In this document: one piece after another, positions 12,252 through 21,027 of the stretch
Numbering within the stretch: the stretch's first letter is position 1
How the letters are laid out: each line of letters begins with the position of its first letter
Source: Pandoraea pneumonica
GTDB lineage: Bacteria; Pseudomonadota; Gammaproteobacteria; Burkholderiales; Burkholderiaceae
NCBI RefSeq assembly: GCF_902459645.1
Contig: NZ_CABPSK010000001.1
Location: 1,674,001-1,738,000 of the forward strand
DNA length: 64,000 nucleotides
Reading direction: 5' to 3'
Notes under the pieces: model-generated
Seen by the model: the letters and a program-made list of their open reading frames with translations, nothing else
Told to the model about the DNA's origin: nothing
Database searches by the model: none
Position numbers and translations under genes: made by a program

Positions 12252-13505
12252 TTAGCGATCGATCTCGCCGAACACGATGTCCTGGGTACCGATGATCGCC
12301 ACAGCATCGGCAATCATGTGGCCCTTGGCCATCTCGTCGAGCGCAGAAAGGTGGGCAAAGCCCGGTGCACGAATCTTCAAGCGGTACGGCTTGTTAGCGC
12401 CGTCCGACACCAGATAGATGCCGAACTCGCCCTTCGGGTGCTCGATCGCGGCATACGTCTCGCCGGCCGGCACGTGGAAGCCTTCGGTGAAGAGCTTGAA
12501 GTGGTGAATCAGCTCTTCCATGTTCGACTTCATTTCAACGCGCGACGGCGGTGCCACCTTGTGGTTATCCGTGATCACCGGACCCGGATTCTCACGCAGC
12601 CACTTCACGCATTGACGCACCAGACTCGCCGACTGGCGCATTTCTTCCACGCGCACCAGATAGCGGTCGTAGCAATCGCCCTCCTTGCCCACCGGGATGT
12701 CGAACTCGAGGCGGTCGTACACTTCGTACGGCTGCTTCTTGCGCAAGTCCCAGGCAATGCCCGAACCACGCAGCATCGCGCCCGAGAAGCCGAGTTGCAG
12801 TGCGCGCTCCGGCGACACCACACCGATACCGACCAGACGCTGTTTCCAGATCCGGTTGTCGGTGAGCAGCGTTTCGTACTCGTCGACGCACTTCGGGAAG
12901 CGAATCGCGAAATCTTCGATGAAGTCGAGCAGCGAACCTTCGCGCGCTTCGTTCATCTTCTTGATGGCACGTTCGTTGTGGAACTTCGATGCGCGGTACT
13001 GCGGCATCGTGTCCGGCAGATCGCGGTACACGCCGCCCGGACGGTAGTAAGCCGCGTGCATGCGAGCACCCGAGACGGCTTCGTACACGTCGAACAGGTC
13101 TTCGCGCTCACGGAAGGCGTACAGGAACACCGCCATCGCGCCCACGTCGAGTGCGTGGGAACCAATCCACATCAAGTGATTCAGAATCCGCGTGATTTCG
13201 TCGAACATCACGCGGATGTATTGTGCGCGAATCGGCACATCGACGCCGATCAGCTTTTCGATCGCCATCACGTACGCGTGCTCGTTGCACATCATCGAGA
13301 CGTAGTCCAGACGATCCATGTACGGCACGGATTGCAGGAACGTCTTCGACTCAGCGAGCTTTTCGGTCGCACGGTGCAGCAGGCCGATGTGCGGATCGGC
13401 GCGCTGGATCACTTCGCCGTCCAGCTCGAGCACCAGGCGCAGCACGCCGTGCGCTGCCGGGTGCTGCGGACCGAAGTTCAGTGTGTAGTTCTTGATGTCT
13501 GCCAC
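12252..13505 (-). CDS. nuoD: NADH-quinone oxidoreductase subunit D (49 kDa)
   Basis: This encodes NuoD (417 residues), which together with NuoB forms the quinone-reduction site of complex I. It begins [20 protein letters not shown] with a GTG start at 13505, preceded by AAGGTGG. The GPQHPAAHG motif near the N-terminus contains the quinone-site histidine; the family pattern [12 protein letters not shown]-like (here [14 protein letters not shown]) also shows. The gene follows nuoC by only 9 nt and is not fused to it, unlike in E. coli. Length is normal for a free-standing NuoD. Confidence 0.97.
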   Translation of the reverse strand: MADIKNYTLNFGPQHPAAHGVLRLVLELDGEVIQRADPHIGLLHRATEKLAESKTFLQSVPYMDRLDYVSMMCNEHAYVMAIEKLIGVDVPIRAQYIRVMFDEITRILNHLMWIGSHALDVGAMAVFLYAFREREDLFDVYEAVSGARMHAAYYRPGGVYRDLPDTMPQYRASKFHNERAIKKMNEAREGSLLDFIEDFAIRFPKCVDEYETLLTDNRIWKQRLVGIGVVSPERALQLGFSGAMLRGSGIAWDLRKKQPYEVYDRLEFDIPVGKEGDCYDRYLVRVEEMRQSASLVRQCVKWLRENPGPVITDNHKVAPPSRVEMKSNMEELIHHFKLFTEGFHVPAGETYAAIEHPKGEFGIYLVSDGANKPYRLKIRAPGFAHLSALDEMAKGHMIADAVAIIGTQDIVFGEIDR

Positions 13506-13514
13506 AAGGCCACC

Positions 13515-14114
13515 TTAATGTTTCAGACCGGCGTAATGCTCTTCGCGGATGATGCGCGGCGTAATTTCGCGCGGCTCGATCGTCACCGGTTGATAGATCA
13601 CGCGCTTCTGCTCGGGGTCGTAACGCATCTCGACATAACCCGACGTCGGGAAGTCCTTGCGGAACGGGTGACCGATGAAACCGTAGTCCGTCAGAATGCG
13701 GCGCAGATCCGGATGGCCTTCGAACACGATGCCGACCAGATCGAAAGCTTCGCGCTCGAACCAGTTCGCCGAGCTCCACACGTCGATCAGCGAGGCCACG
13801 ACCGGCAGGTCGTCATCCGTCGCGAACACGCGCACGCGCAGACGCCAGTTGAACGAGATCGAGAGGAGATGCGAGACAGCAGCGTAACGCGGGCCGTCGT
13901 AGGCGCCGTCGCCGTAGGCCGAGTAGTCCAGGCCGGCAACGTCCATCAGCTGTTCGAACTTGAGCTCGGGGTGATCGCGCAGCGTGCGCGCCACTTCGAG
14001 ATAGTCGCTCGCCTTGACCGTCAACGTGAGTTCGTCAAGGGCTTCCACCAACTGCTCGGCACGGGTGCCAAGCACGTTTTGCAGGGTGGTCTTGAGTTTT
14101 TCTAGTGTAGACAT
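13515..14114 (-). CDS. nuoC: NADH-quinone oxidoreductase subunit C (30 kDa)
   Basis: This encodes NuoC (199 residues), a peripheral-arm scaffold subunit packed against NuoD. I start it at the ATG at 14114 ([12 protein letters not shown]), which lies 11 nt after the nuoB stop; the open frame extends 63 codons further upstream, but that stretch overlaps nuoB and has no family similarity. Signature residues include [20 protein letters not shown] and [19 protein letters not shown] near residues 115-155, diagnostic for the 30-kDa subunit. The start codon choice is therefore well supported. Confidence 0.96.
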   Translation of the reverse strand: MSTLEKLKTTLQNVLGTRAEQLVEALDELTLTVKASDYLEVARTLRDHPELKFEQLMDVAGLDYSAYGDGAYDGPRYAAVSHLLSISFNWRLRVRVFATDDDLPVVASLIDVWSSANWFEREAFDLVGIVFEGHPDLRRILTDYGFIGHPFRKDFPTSGYVEMRYDPEQKRVIYQPVTIEPREITPRIIREEHYAGLKH

Positions 14115-14125
14115 GGGCGGTGGCG

Positions 14126-14605
14126 TTATTTGCGAGCGATCGTCGCAGTCCGCTTGATCTTTGACTGCAACTGGATGATGCCGTAGACCAGCGCCTCGGC
14201 CGTCGGCGGACAGCCCGGCACGTAGACGTCGACCGGCACGATGCGATCGCAACCGCGCACCACCGAATACGAATAGTGATAGTAGCCGCCGCCGTTGGCG
14301 CACGACCCCATCGAGATCACCCAGCGCGGTTCGGCCATTTGGTCGTAGACCTTACGCAGCGCAGGCGCCATCTTGTTGCACAGTGTGCCGGCGACGATCA
14401 TCACGTCCGACTGACGCGGGCTCGGACGAAACACCACGCCAAACCGGTCAAGATCGTAACGCGCTGCGCCCGCGTGCATCATTTCGACGGCACAACAAGC
14501 GAGACCGAACGTCATCGGCCACAGCGAACCCGTGCGCGTCCAATTGATGAGTTTGTCAGCCGTGGTGGTGACGAACCCTTCGCGCAAAACCCCTTCGATG
14601 CTCAT
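14126..14605 (-). CDS. nuoB: NADH-quinone oxidoreductase subunit B (20 kDa)
   Basis: This encodes NuoB (159 residues), which holds cluster N2, the last iron-sulfur centre before quinone. The unusual tandem cysteines Cys 37-38 ([11 protein letters not shown]) plus Cys 102 (MGSCANGGG) and Cys 132 ([11 protein letters not shown]) are all present. It lies 46 nt downstream of nuoA and 11 nt upstream of nuoC on the minus strand. No anomalies. Confidence 0.97.
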   Translation of the reverse strand: MSIEGVLREGFVTTTADKLINWTRTGSLWPMTFGLACCAVEMMHAGAARYDLDRFGVVFRPSPRQSDVMIVAGTLCNKMAPALRKVYDQMAEPRWVISMGSCANGGGYYHYSYSVVRGCDRIVPVDVYVPGCPPTAEALVYGIIQLQSKIKRTATIARK

Positions 14606-14651
14606 ATGCTTACCCTGAATCCTTCTGCAATGCTGCTGTCAATCGTCGGCC

Positions 14652-15011
14652 TTATTCCCAGTCGAGCGCACCGCGCTTCCACAGGAACACGAAACCGATC
14701 AGCAGTTCAAGCAGGAAACCCATCATGGAGATAAAGCCCACCCAGCCGATATCGCGCAGAGCTACGCCCCACGGAAACAGGAATGCCGTTTCGAGATCGA
14801 ACAGGATGAAAAGGATGGCGACGAGATAGTAGCGCACATCGAACTTCATGCGCGCGTCTTCGAATGCTTCGAAGCCACACTCGTACGGAGAGAGTTTTTC
14901 GCTGTCGGGTTTGTTGGGGCCGAGGAATTTACCGACGCCAATCAGTACCGCCCCAAGACCGCCACCTACCAGAAGAAACAGCAGGACGGGATAATAGGTT
15001 CCGAGGTTCAA
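14652..15011 (-). CDS. nuoA: NADH-quinone oxidoreductase subunit A (TTG start)
   Basis: This encodes NuoA (119 residues), a three-helix membrane subunit near the quinone chamber and first gene of the nuo operon. It shows the signature [20 protein letters not shown] loop and an LFPWGV segment. The start [11 protein letters not shown] is encoded by TTG at 15011, with AGAGG six nt upstream; homologues have the same N-terminus and length (119), so TTG is the best start despite being rare. A terminator-like hairpin stands 80 nt upstream after tRNA-Leu, so the nuo promoter probably lies at about 15012-15090. Confidence 0.94.
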   Translation of the reverse strand: MNLGTYYPVLLFLLVGGGLGAVLIGVGKFLGPNKPDSEKLSPYECGFEAFEDARMKFDVRYYLVAILFILFDLETAFLFPWGVALRDIGWVGFISMMGFLLELLIGFVFLWKRGALDWE

Positions 15012-15090
15012 CTCTACCCTCTTTCGGTTAGTTCAAAGAACCGCTCTCGTCGATGGTGTGGGGACCGGAAAGCGGATGAACGGTGAGCAC

Positions 15091-15131
15091 AAAATAAAAT
15101 GCCAGCCAAAGCATAAACGCAAGGCTGGCAT
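15091..15131 (-). terminator. Rho-independent terminator between tRNA-Leu and nuoA
   Basis: On the minus strand a 9-bp perfect stem (ATGCCAGCC / GGCTGGCAT, 15131-15123 with 15107-15099) encloses a 15-nt loop and is followed by TTTATTTT. It sits 11 nt after the CCA end of the tRNA gene. It would end transcripts coming from tpiA-secG-tRNA, separating them from the nuo operon, or attenuate read-through. Confidence 0.7.
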
Positions 15132-15141
15132 CGTAGAACTG

Positions 15142-15226
15142 TGGTGCCGACGGCGAGACTCGAACTCGCACAGCTTTCGCCACTACCCCCTCAAGATAGC
15201 GTGTCTACCAATTTCACCACGTCGGC
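15142..15226 (-). tRNA. tRNA-Leu (anticodon GAG)
   Basis: The minus strand from 15226 folds as an 85-nt class II tRNA: acceptor GCCGACG pairs with CGTCGGC, then discriminator A and an encoded CCA at 15142-15144. The D-loop carries the TGGTAGACACGC pattern typical of tRNA-Leu, the anticodon loop reads CTTGAGG giving anticodon GAG, a long variable arm follows, and the T arm is GAGTTCGAGTCTC. It reads CTC and CTT codons. A tRNA-Leu between secG and nuoA is common in Proteobacteria. Confidence 0.96.
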
Positions 15227-15368
15227 ATTCATAGTCTGCAATCCGCTGTCACTTACGAATCGCTTCAAGACCGCTATAGTAGCGCCCTTCGGCATTTTGT
15301 TCAATGCACAAATCGAATTTTTTTCGATTTTCTTTACAGCTTATTACTTGTCACAAACGACTTGCTAA

Positions 15369-15737
15369 TTACTTGGGCACGTCTTGCGGATTCGCCACCG
15401 AAGCCGGTGCCGGAACGCTCGATGCACCTGCCGCCGAAGCCGCCACCGGTGCGGTCGCTGCGGGCAAATTACCAAGGACACCGATATTTGCCTTCGGCTT
15501 ATACGAACCCAGGTACGTGAGGCCCAGCGTGGTCACGAAGAACAAGGCAGCCAATGCCCCCGTGGTGCGCGACAGGAAGTTGGCGGAACCCGAAGCACCG
15601 AACAAGCTACCCGACGAACCGCTACCGAACGCGGCGCCCATATCGGCACCCTTACCATGCTGCAATAACACCAGACCGATGATGCCCAGCGCGGAAAGCA
15701 CCTGCACCACGACCAAAAACGTCTTAAACAACCCCAT
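15369..15737 (-). CDS. secG: Preprotein translocase subunit SecG
   Basis: This encodes SecG (122 residues), the small accessory subunit of the SecYEG inner-membrane translocon. Two hydrophobic helices (about residues 1-22 and 55-77) flank the conserved region HGKGADMGAAFGSGSSGSLF-like with LLQHGKGADMG and SANFLSRTTG. The C-terminus is a low-complexity Ala/Pro/Val tail of about 40 residues, as is frequent in Burkholderiales. It lies 89 nt after the tpiA stop on the same strand, the usual tpiA-secG arrangement. Confidence 0.94.
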   Translation of the reverse strand: MGLFKTFLVVVQVLSALGIIGLVLLQHGKGADMGAAFGSGSSGSLFGASGSANFLSRTTGALAALFFVTTLGLTYLGSYKPKANIGVLGNLPAATAPVAASAAGASSVPAPASVANPQDVPK

Positions 15738-15826
15738 CTCATCACCCGTATAGAAGAATCTGATTTGCGCCGCATTTGCTGCGACGCATCATGACTATTT
15801 CGTGCCATTACAAAATGGCACCGGCA

Positions 15827-16627
15827 TTAGCGCGGCAGACCCGCCTCGCAAATCGCCAGAAAATCCGCTGCTTTCAATGCCGCACCGCCGATCAGACCGC
15901 CATCGACGTCGGGCATCGCAAACAATTCGACCGCATTGTCCGGCTTCACACTGCCGCCGTACAACACCGCCACATCCTCAACCGCCTCGCCTTTCGCACG
16001 GAGCATCGCGCGCAGATGCGCATGCACTTCCTGCGCTTCGGCCGACGTTGCCGTCTTGCCCGTGCCAATCGCCCAAACCGGCTCGTAGGCAACGACGATC
16101 TTCACAGCCTGCTCAGCCGTCAGTGCAGCGAGCACCGTGTCGAGCTGACGCGTCACCACGGCCTTCGTGTCGCCGGCTTCGCGCTCGGCAAGCGTTTCGC
16201 CCACACACACGATCGGCGTCATGCCTGCATCGAGTACGCGCAGCGCCTTGGCTGCTACGCCGGCGTCGGTTTCGCCATGGTACTGGCGACGCTCCGAGTG
16301 GCCCACGATCACGAACTGCGCACCGAATTCGGCAATCATCGGCGCGGCCACTTCCCCCGAGAACGCACCGCTCACTTGCGCCGACACATCTTGTGCGCCG
16401 TAACCCAGCGCCTGCCCCGAGAGGCGCGCCTGGCACTGTGCGAGATAGGGGAACGGCACGCACACCGCGGCGGTGACGCCCGGCGCACTCAGCACCGGCG
16501 ATGCCAGCAAACCACCCAACAGGGCCTCATTGCCGGCCAGACTGCCGTGCAGTTTCCAATTGCCCACGACGAGCTTGCCAGCCTTACGGCTGATAGTGCG
16601 AGCCGAAGCTGCGATAGCAGATGTCAC
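15827..16627 (-). CDS. tpiA: Triosephosphate isomerase
   Basis: This 266-residue TIM-barrel enzyme interconverts dihydroxyacetone phosphate and glyceraldehyde 3-phosphate in glycolysis and gluconeogenesis. Motifs include NWKLHGS with the catalytic lysine, IVGHSERR with the electrophilic histidine, [16 protein letters not shown] with the catalytic glutamate, and [11 protein letters not shown] for phosphate binding. The start is GTG at 16627 with GGAGAAGG just upstream; no later in-frame ATG precedes the catalytic lysine. The N-terminus is about 16 residues longer than in many family members. Confidence 0.97.
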   Translation of the reverse strand: MTSAIAASARTISRKAGKLVVGNWKLHGSLAGNEALLGGLLASPVLSAPGVTAAVCVPFPYLAQCQARLSGQALGYGAQDVSAQVSGAFSGEVAAPMIAEFGAQFVIVGHSERRQYHGETDAGVAAKALRVLDAGMTPIVCVGETLAEREAGDTKAVVTRQLDTVLAALTAEQAVKIVVAYEPVWAIGTGKTATSAEAQEVHAHLRAMLRAKGEAVEDVAVLYGGSVKPDNAVELFAMPDVDGGLIGGAALKAADFLAICEAGLPR

Positions 16628-16770
16628 GCCTTCTCCCCCATGCTTATAGACGAAAAACCTCTCATTCTAGTGCGTCTGGGCTATGGGGGTCAATTTCGCC
16701 GGACGACGGGCGCGAAAAACCGCATGAAATGGGGCTTTCACGCGAATTTCACCCGCCCCGCCCGCCAGAC

Positions 16771-17775
16771 TTACCAAGTCAGCACGATCTTGCCGACGTG
16801 GGTGCTGGTTTCCATCAGGGCATGCGCCTTATCTGCCTGCTCTGCCGGGAACGTCTGGTAAATCACCGGGCGAATCTTGCCCGCAGCGAACAACGGCCAG
16901 ACCTTCTCATGCAGTTGCTGCGCAATCGCGGCCTTGAACGCGACCGAACGCGGACGCAGCGTCGAGCCGGTCACGGTCAGACGACGACGCAGCAGCGCCC
17001 CCATATCGAGCGTGGCCTTGCTGCCGCCGAGCAGCGCGATGATGGCGATGCGGCCGTCGAACGCCAGCGCCTGCACTTCGCGCGGCAAATAATCGCCGCC
17101 CACCATATCGAGCACGACGTCGACGCCGCGATCCTTGGTGAGCTCTTTCGTGACGGCGACAAAGTCTTCCGTCTTGTAATTGATGCCGCGCTCGGCACCG
17201 AGTGCCTCGCAAGCACGCGCCTTATCGTCGGAGCCTGCCGTCGCGAACACACGGTGCCCCAGCGCCACCCCCAGTTGAATCGCCGTCACGCCGATACCGC
17301 TGGTGCCGCCTTGCACGAGCAGCGTTTCTTTCTCGCCCGCTTCGGTGTTGCCCAGGTGCGCGCGATCGAACACGTTGCTCCACACCGTGAAGAACGTTTC
17401 CGGCAGCGACGCCGCCTCGACATCGGACAGCCCTTCCGGCACCGGCAAACACTGCGCGAGCGGTGCTGCGCAGTACTCGGCATAGCCGCCGCCCTGCACC
17501 AGCGCGCAGACACGCGAGCCAATCTTCAGCCCCCAGCGATTGTCGGCGCCATCGAGCGAGCCCTCGACGATTTCACCAGCCACTTCAAGACCCGGCAGAT
17601 CCGACGCGCCCGGCGGCACCGGATACTGACCAATACGTTGCAGCACATCAGGCCGGTTCACGCCCGACGCTTTCACCTTGATGAGCACCTCACCCGGCTT
17701 GAGTTCGGGTTTGGCGCGCTCGGTCAGCTTGAGCACTTCCGGTGCGCCGTATTGCGTGATCTCGATCGCCTTCAT
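16771..17775 (-). CDS. NAD(P)H-quinone oxidoreductase, zinc-free MDR family
   Basis: This 334-residue protein belongs to the medium-chain dehydrogenase/reductase superfamily, quinone-reductase (PIG3/Zta-crystallin) branch. It starts MKAIEITQYGAPEVLKL at the ATG at 17775, with GAGG 8-9 nt upstream; the open frame continues 18 codons further but without similarity. The Rossmann motif is GGTSGIGVTAIQLGVALG and the substrate loop reads SGVNRPDVLQRIGQYPVPPG. Zinc-ligand cysteines are absent. It probably reduces quinones or alpha,beta-unsaturated carbonyls with NADPH; the exact substrate is not predictable. It lies upstream of tpiA on the same strand with a 143-nt gap. Confidence 0.88.
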   Translation of the reverse strand: MKAIEITQYGAPEVLKLTERAKPELKPGEVLIKVKASGVNRPDVLQRIGQYPVPPGASDLPGLEVAGEIVEGSLDGADNRWGLKIGSRVCALVQGGGYAEYCAAPLAQCLPVPEGLSDVEAASLPETFFTVWSNVFDRAHLGNTEAGEKETLLVQGGTSGIGVTAIQLGVALGHRVFATAGSDDKARACEALGAERGINYKTEDFVAVTKELTKDRGVDVVLDMVGGDYLPREVQALAFDGRIAIIALLGGSKATLDMGALLRRRLTVTGSTLRPRSVAFKAAIAQQLHEKVWPLFAAGKIRPVIYQTFPAEQADKAHALMETSTHVGKIVLTW

Positions 17776-18155
17776 GTGTCTGTCCTCGTTAGGTGCCGGC
17801 GCGCACCGCTGCAAGCGGCCACGCACCATCGGTCAAATAGGTTCGAGCCGTACCTTATCACCGACGGCAAATTCGCGTCGGCCGACGCCATGCGCTCGGC
17901 AGTAATCGAGACGAGGCGGAGAGAGCGACGCGCGATTGAGCGCGAGGTCAGCTAGGGGCAGATGGGAGACGAGCAACAGGGATCGCGGGACAACGCGTGG
18001 CGGGCGCGCATGCGTTCTGGTGTGACTGGCGCGTCGCACGCGATCGCGAAGATCGTCTGCAACGCGCCGGGTTAGCTCCGAATGGCGCGCTCGCGTACCG
18101 TTACGACCGAGATACGGCGGCGCGCTCCATATTGTCGACGGGTGCCGTCAAAAAC
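17776..18155. other. 380-nt gap with one doubtful minus-strand ORF
   Basis: Between the quinone oxidoreductase start and the LuxR-type gene there is no recognisable gene. A minus-strand frame stays open from an in-frame stop near 18150 down to 17833; its only standard start is a GTG at 18039 (68 residues) without a Shine-Dalgarno. Its end (LDYCRAHGVGRREFAVGDKV) looks protein-like, so it might be a small gene or the remnant of a larger one, but I recognise no family. Confidence 0.4.
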
Positions 18156-18527
18156 TCAGACAGCGCCCTCCGTCCCTTCATCGACCAGCCCATGCCGCAC
18201 GGCGTAGCCGATCAGGTCCGCACAATCTCCGAGCGCGAGCTTGTGCAGAATTTGCATGACATGCGACGTTACTGTGCGCTCACTCAGATGCAGCGCGTGA
18301 GCCACTTCATTGACGGCCAAGCCGTCGACCAACATATGGAACACTTCGTTTTCGCGAACGGACAAGCTCTCGTGTCTTGTCTCGTTCCCGGCGGCATCGG
18401 TGTCTGGCCGCGTGCGCGGTCTGCGATGCGATGTCCGCGGCGGTTCACGGCGCGACCCCGTTTCGCGCCACCCTGCGTCAGAAGCCGCCCGCGTGACTAC
18501 CCGGCTTCGTCCGCCCTCGAGTTTCAT
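18156..18527 (-). CDS. Stand-alone LuxR-type HTH transcriptional regulator
   Basis: The 123-residue protein consists of a basic, disordered-looking N-terminal half followed by a LuxR/GerE-type DNA-binding domain at about residues 56-118 (LSVRENEVFHMLVDGLAVNE, LHLSERTVTSHV). There is no receiver or autoinducer-binding domain, so it is either constitutive or controlled by partners. The start at 18527 (MKLEGG) has an AGGAGG sequence 5-6 nt upstream; an in-frame GTG at 18548 is less likely. It lies immediately downstream of, and on the same strand as, a diguanylate cyclase gene (236-nt gap), which suggests but does not prove a link to c-di-GMP control. Confidence 0.75.
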   Translation of the reverse strand: MKLEGGRSRVVTRAASDAGWRETGSRREPPRTSHRRPRTRPDTDAAGNETRHESLSVRENEVFHMLVDGLAVNEVAHALHLSERTVTSHVMQILHKLALGDCADLIGYAVRHGLVDEGTEGAV

Positions 18528-18763
18528 GCTTGCCTCCTGGTCGATCACTTCCCCACGCCCGGACCCGTCTGTCGCAGTCCGCTACAAACGGATGGCGTCG
18601 CTCATTGTGCGTCAGACAATTTATGTTCGTAACTACAGCGAAGCTGATCGCAACGGCGATATCGATTGGCCGCGACTAACGTGTCGCGCCACAAGACAAA
18701 GGGATGACAGAGACGACTCGCGCGGCGACTCACCTCCCCGGTGAGCGCTGACTTACCAAGATC

Positions 18764-20737
18764 TCAGAGCGAACGGACCGATGCACCATCACTGAACATG
18801 AAGCGTCCGCGGCCGCCGTGCTTGGCTTCATAGAGCGCCCGGTCGGCTTCTTGAAAGAGCATGTCCGGTGTCTTGTCCTCGCCGCAAGCCACCATCGCCA
18901 CGCCAATGCAAGCGCCCACTCCCACATCGCCCACGGAGAGCGCCATCGGACGTGAAGCCACTTCGAGCACGGCCTTCGCGGCGCGCTCGACATCTTGAAC
19001 ATCGTGGATGTCGCGCATGATGACGGCAAATTCGTCGCCACCGAAACGGGCGATGTCGTCGCTCTCGCGCACGCAGGCGACCAACCGCTTGGCCAACCGT
19101 TTCAACAGCTCGTCACCCAGCGCGTGCCCCCACGTATCGTTGACGAGTTTGAACCGGTCGAGATCGACGAACAGTAACGCTTGCGCCCCTGCCCCCTCGC
19201 GCGCCCGGCGCACAGCCGCTGCCAACGCCTGATCGAAGCCCTTGCGATTGAGCAGCCCGGTCAAGTGATCGGTATGCGACTCGCGCCGCCAGCGCCGCTC
19301 GTTCGAGCGCTCGATGGTGATGTCACGCACGAAAACGTGCACGCCCACGAGCACATCGTTCGCGGTCCACTCAGGCTGATAGCTCACCTCGAAGCAGCGG
19401 TACTCGCTGTTCTCACCGAAATCCCAGACGAACGTGGCCGCTTCCCCGGCATAGGCGCGCGCCAGATACGGCGCGAACTCGCGATAGAGCAATGCGCCGA
19501 GCAACTCTTGCGCCGTCGAGCCGAGAATGTGTTCGCGCGAGCGGCGCAACCGAACTTCGCAAGCGCGGTTCACAAATGCGAACCGTTCCTCGCCATCGAG
19601 AAACGCCACCAAAAACGGCACCCGATCCGCGATTTCCTGCATGCGGCGCACGTTGGCACGGGCCGCCTCACGCGACGACTCCAACGCGTCGGTGCGATCG
19701 CCCAGCCGCTCCATCATTTCGCGAAACGCGTTCGCCAGCGCCCCGATTTCGTCGGCACGCTGCACTGGCAACGATTGAATGGCCCGCAAATCGCTCGCGC
19801 TGCGCTCCACCAATTCGCGCAAGGTATCAACCGGGCGCAGCATCCAGCGCGCCACCCACCACATGACCAGCGCCGCGATGGCAATGGCGGCAATGGCCAG
19901 CATCACCACGCGTCGGCGCACGCGCGCGAGCGGGTCGAAGGCTTCGGCGCCAGGCAACACGGCGACGAGCGACCACCCGGTCGTGGCCATCGCCGTGCGC
20001 GCCACGAGCGGATGCATATGCACGAGCTCGTTGGCCCCCGCATCGCGCACGCCGCAAAGCGTCTGCGTCGGGCCAACCGCGCTGAGAATCTTGGTGACGT
20101 CGGCCTGAATGACGTACCGGGCTGGCGTTTCGTTCGTAATCAGGCAGTAGCGGCCCGTGTCGCCCACCGCGTTACTCGCCAGATCGACAATGAAATTCTG
20201 TCGCAACAGATTGATGGCGCCGCCGACCACCGCGGTGAGCCGCCCTTCGGCGTCGCGCACGGGCACGGCGAGCACCACGCCCGGCGAGCGCGTGATCTTC
20301 CCGGCGATCAAACCGGAGATCGCCTGCGGCGCCCCGCCAAGCAGCGCCTTGAAATAGTCGCGGTCCGCGATATTGATCGGGGTGGCGGGAAACGTCGAGT
20401 CGTAGATCACCCGGCCGTCAGGTGCCGCAACGAACAAGGTATTGAACGTCTCGGGCATCGACACCGAGGCATTGGCGAACGCGTCGAGCTCCGCCGCCGT
20501 CATGGCGTACGGATTGCCGAGGTGCCGTGAAATGCGGTGCAACGCGAGATACTTCGCGCGCACCTTGTCGTCGAGCTGATCGGCCACGAGCTTGACCTGA
20601 TTGTCGAGCTGGGCCTGCAACGAGCTTCGCAACTCTCCGTAGACGAAAAATTCAATGCCGACGGCAACGCCGACGATCAATATCATCGAGACGAGCGCCG
20701 TCGTGGCCGCAACCCGTCCCTTCAACGTCTTCACCAT
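18764..20737 (-). CDS. Membrane diguanylate cyclase (Cache-HAMP-PAS-GGDEF)
   Basis: This 657-residue protein should make cyclic di-GMP from two GTP in response to an extracytoplasmic signal. An N-terminal helix (about residues 11-32) is followed by a periplasmic Cache-like sensor domain (about 40-275), a second helix (about 280-300), a HAMP linker, a PAS-like region (about 365-480) and a GGDEF domain. The active-site motif GGDEF is intact at 566-570 and an RxxD inhibitory site (RESD, 557-560) sits at the standard spacing, so product inhibition is likely. No EAL domain is present. It is divergent from mutS, sharing a 290-nt upstream region. Confidence 0.92.
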   Translation of the reverse strand: MVKTLKGRVAATTALVSMILIVGVAVGIEFFVYGELRSSLQAQLDNQVKLVADQLDDKVRAKYLALHRISRHLGNPYAMTAAELDAFANASVSMPETFNTLFVAAPDGRVIYDSTFPATPINIADRDYFKALLGGAPQAISGLIAGKITRSPGVVLAVPVRDAEGRLTAVVGGAINLLRQNFIVDLASNAVGDTGRYCLITNETPARYVIQADVTKILSAVGPTQTLCGVRDAGANELVHMHPLVARTAMATTGWSLVAVLPGAEAFDPLARVRRRVVMLAIAAIAIAALVMWWVARWMLRPVDTLRELVERSASDLRAIQSLPVQRADEIGALANAFREMMERLGDRTDALESSREAARANVRRMQEIADRVPFLVAFLDGEERFAFVNRACEVRLRRSREHILGSTAQELLGALLYREFAPYLARAYAGEAATFVWDFGENSEYRCFEVSYQPEWTANDVLVGVHVFVRDITIERSNERRWRRESHTDHLTGLLNRKGFDQALAAAVRRAREGAGAQALLFVDLDRFKLVNDTWGHALGDELLKRLAKRLVACVRESDDIARFGGDEFAVIMRDIHDVQDVERAAKAVLEVASRPMALSVGDVGVGACIGVAMVACGEDKTPDMLFQEADRALYEAKHGGRGRFMFSDGASVRSL

Positions 20738-20822
20738 ACCGACCCGTGCGAGAGTAGCTTGTCTTGCTTCTGGTTATTTTTTGCGAGAGCTTACCACCCG
20801 AAACGGCACGGTTTTGGGAAAC

Positions 20823-20851
20823 TTGAGAGAAATTCGTTGCCTTCGTGTAAC
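20823..20851 (+). promoter_or_regulatory. candidate sigma70 promoter for mutS
   Basis: TTGAGA (20823-20828, five of six consensus bases) is followed after 17 nt by TGTAAC (20846-20851, four of six). It would give a leader of about 170 nt before the mutS ATG at 21028. The 290-nt divergent region otherwise shows nothing distinctive. Confidence 0.35.
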
Positions 20852-21027
20852 AGTCTCATCGACGCCCAAAGAAGACATTGCGAGACCGATCGTCACGGGC
20901 GAGCGCGAACCCGTCGTAAAATTGCGCATCCAACGCGCCAGATTGGTGCGCCGTGCGATGTGCTTCGCGTTGGCACGTCGCCCTAGCCTCACCCCGAATT
21001 CAGTCGCTTCGACCCGATTTTTCTTTC

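Noticed and set aside
12318-14105. 595-codon plus-strand open frame opposite nuoD-nuoC
   Set aside because: Shadow of two secure minus-strand genes; it crosses both without any domain.
14115-14303. Longer nuoC with 63 extra N-terminal residues
   Set aside because: The extension lies inside nuoB and is Arg-rich; the ATG at 14114 matches the family start.
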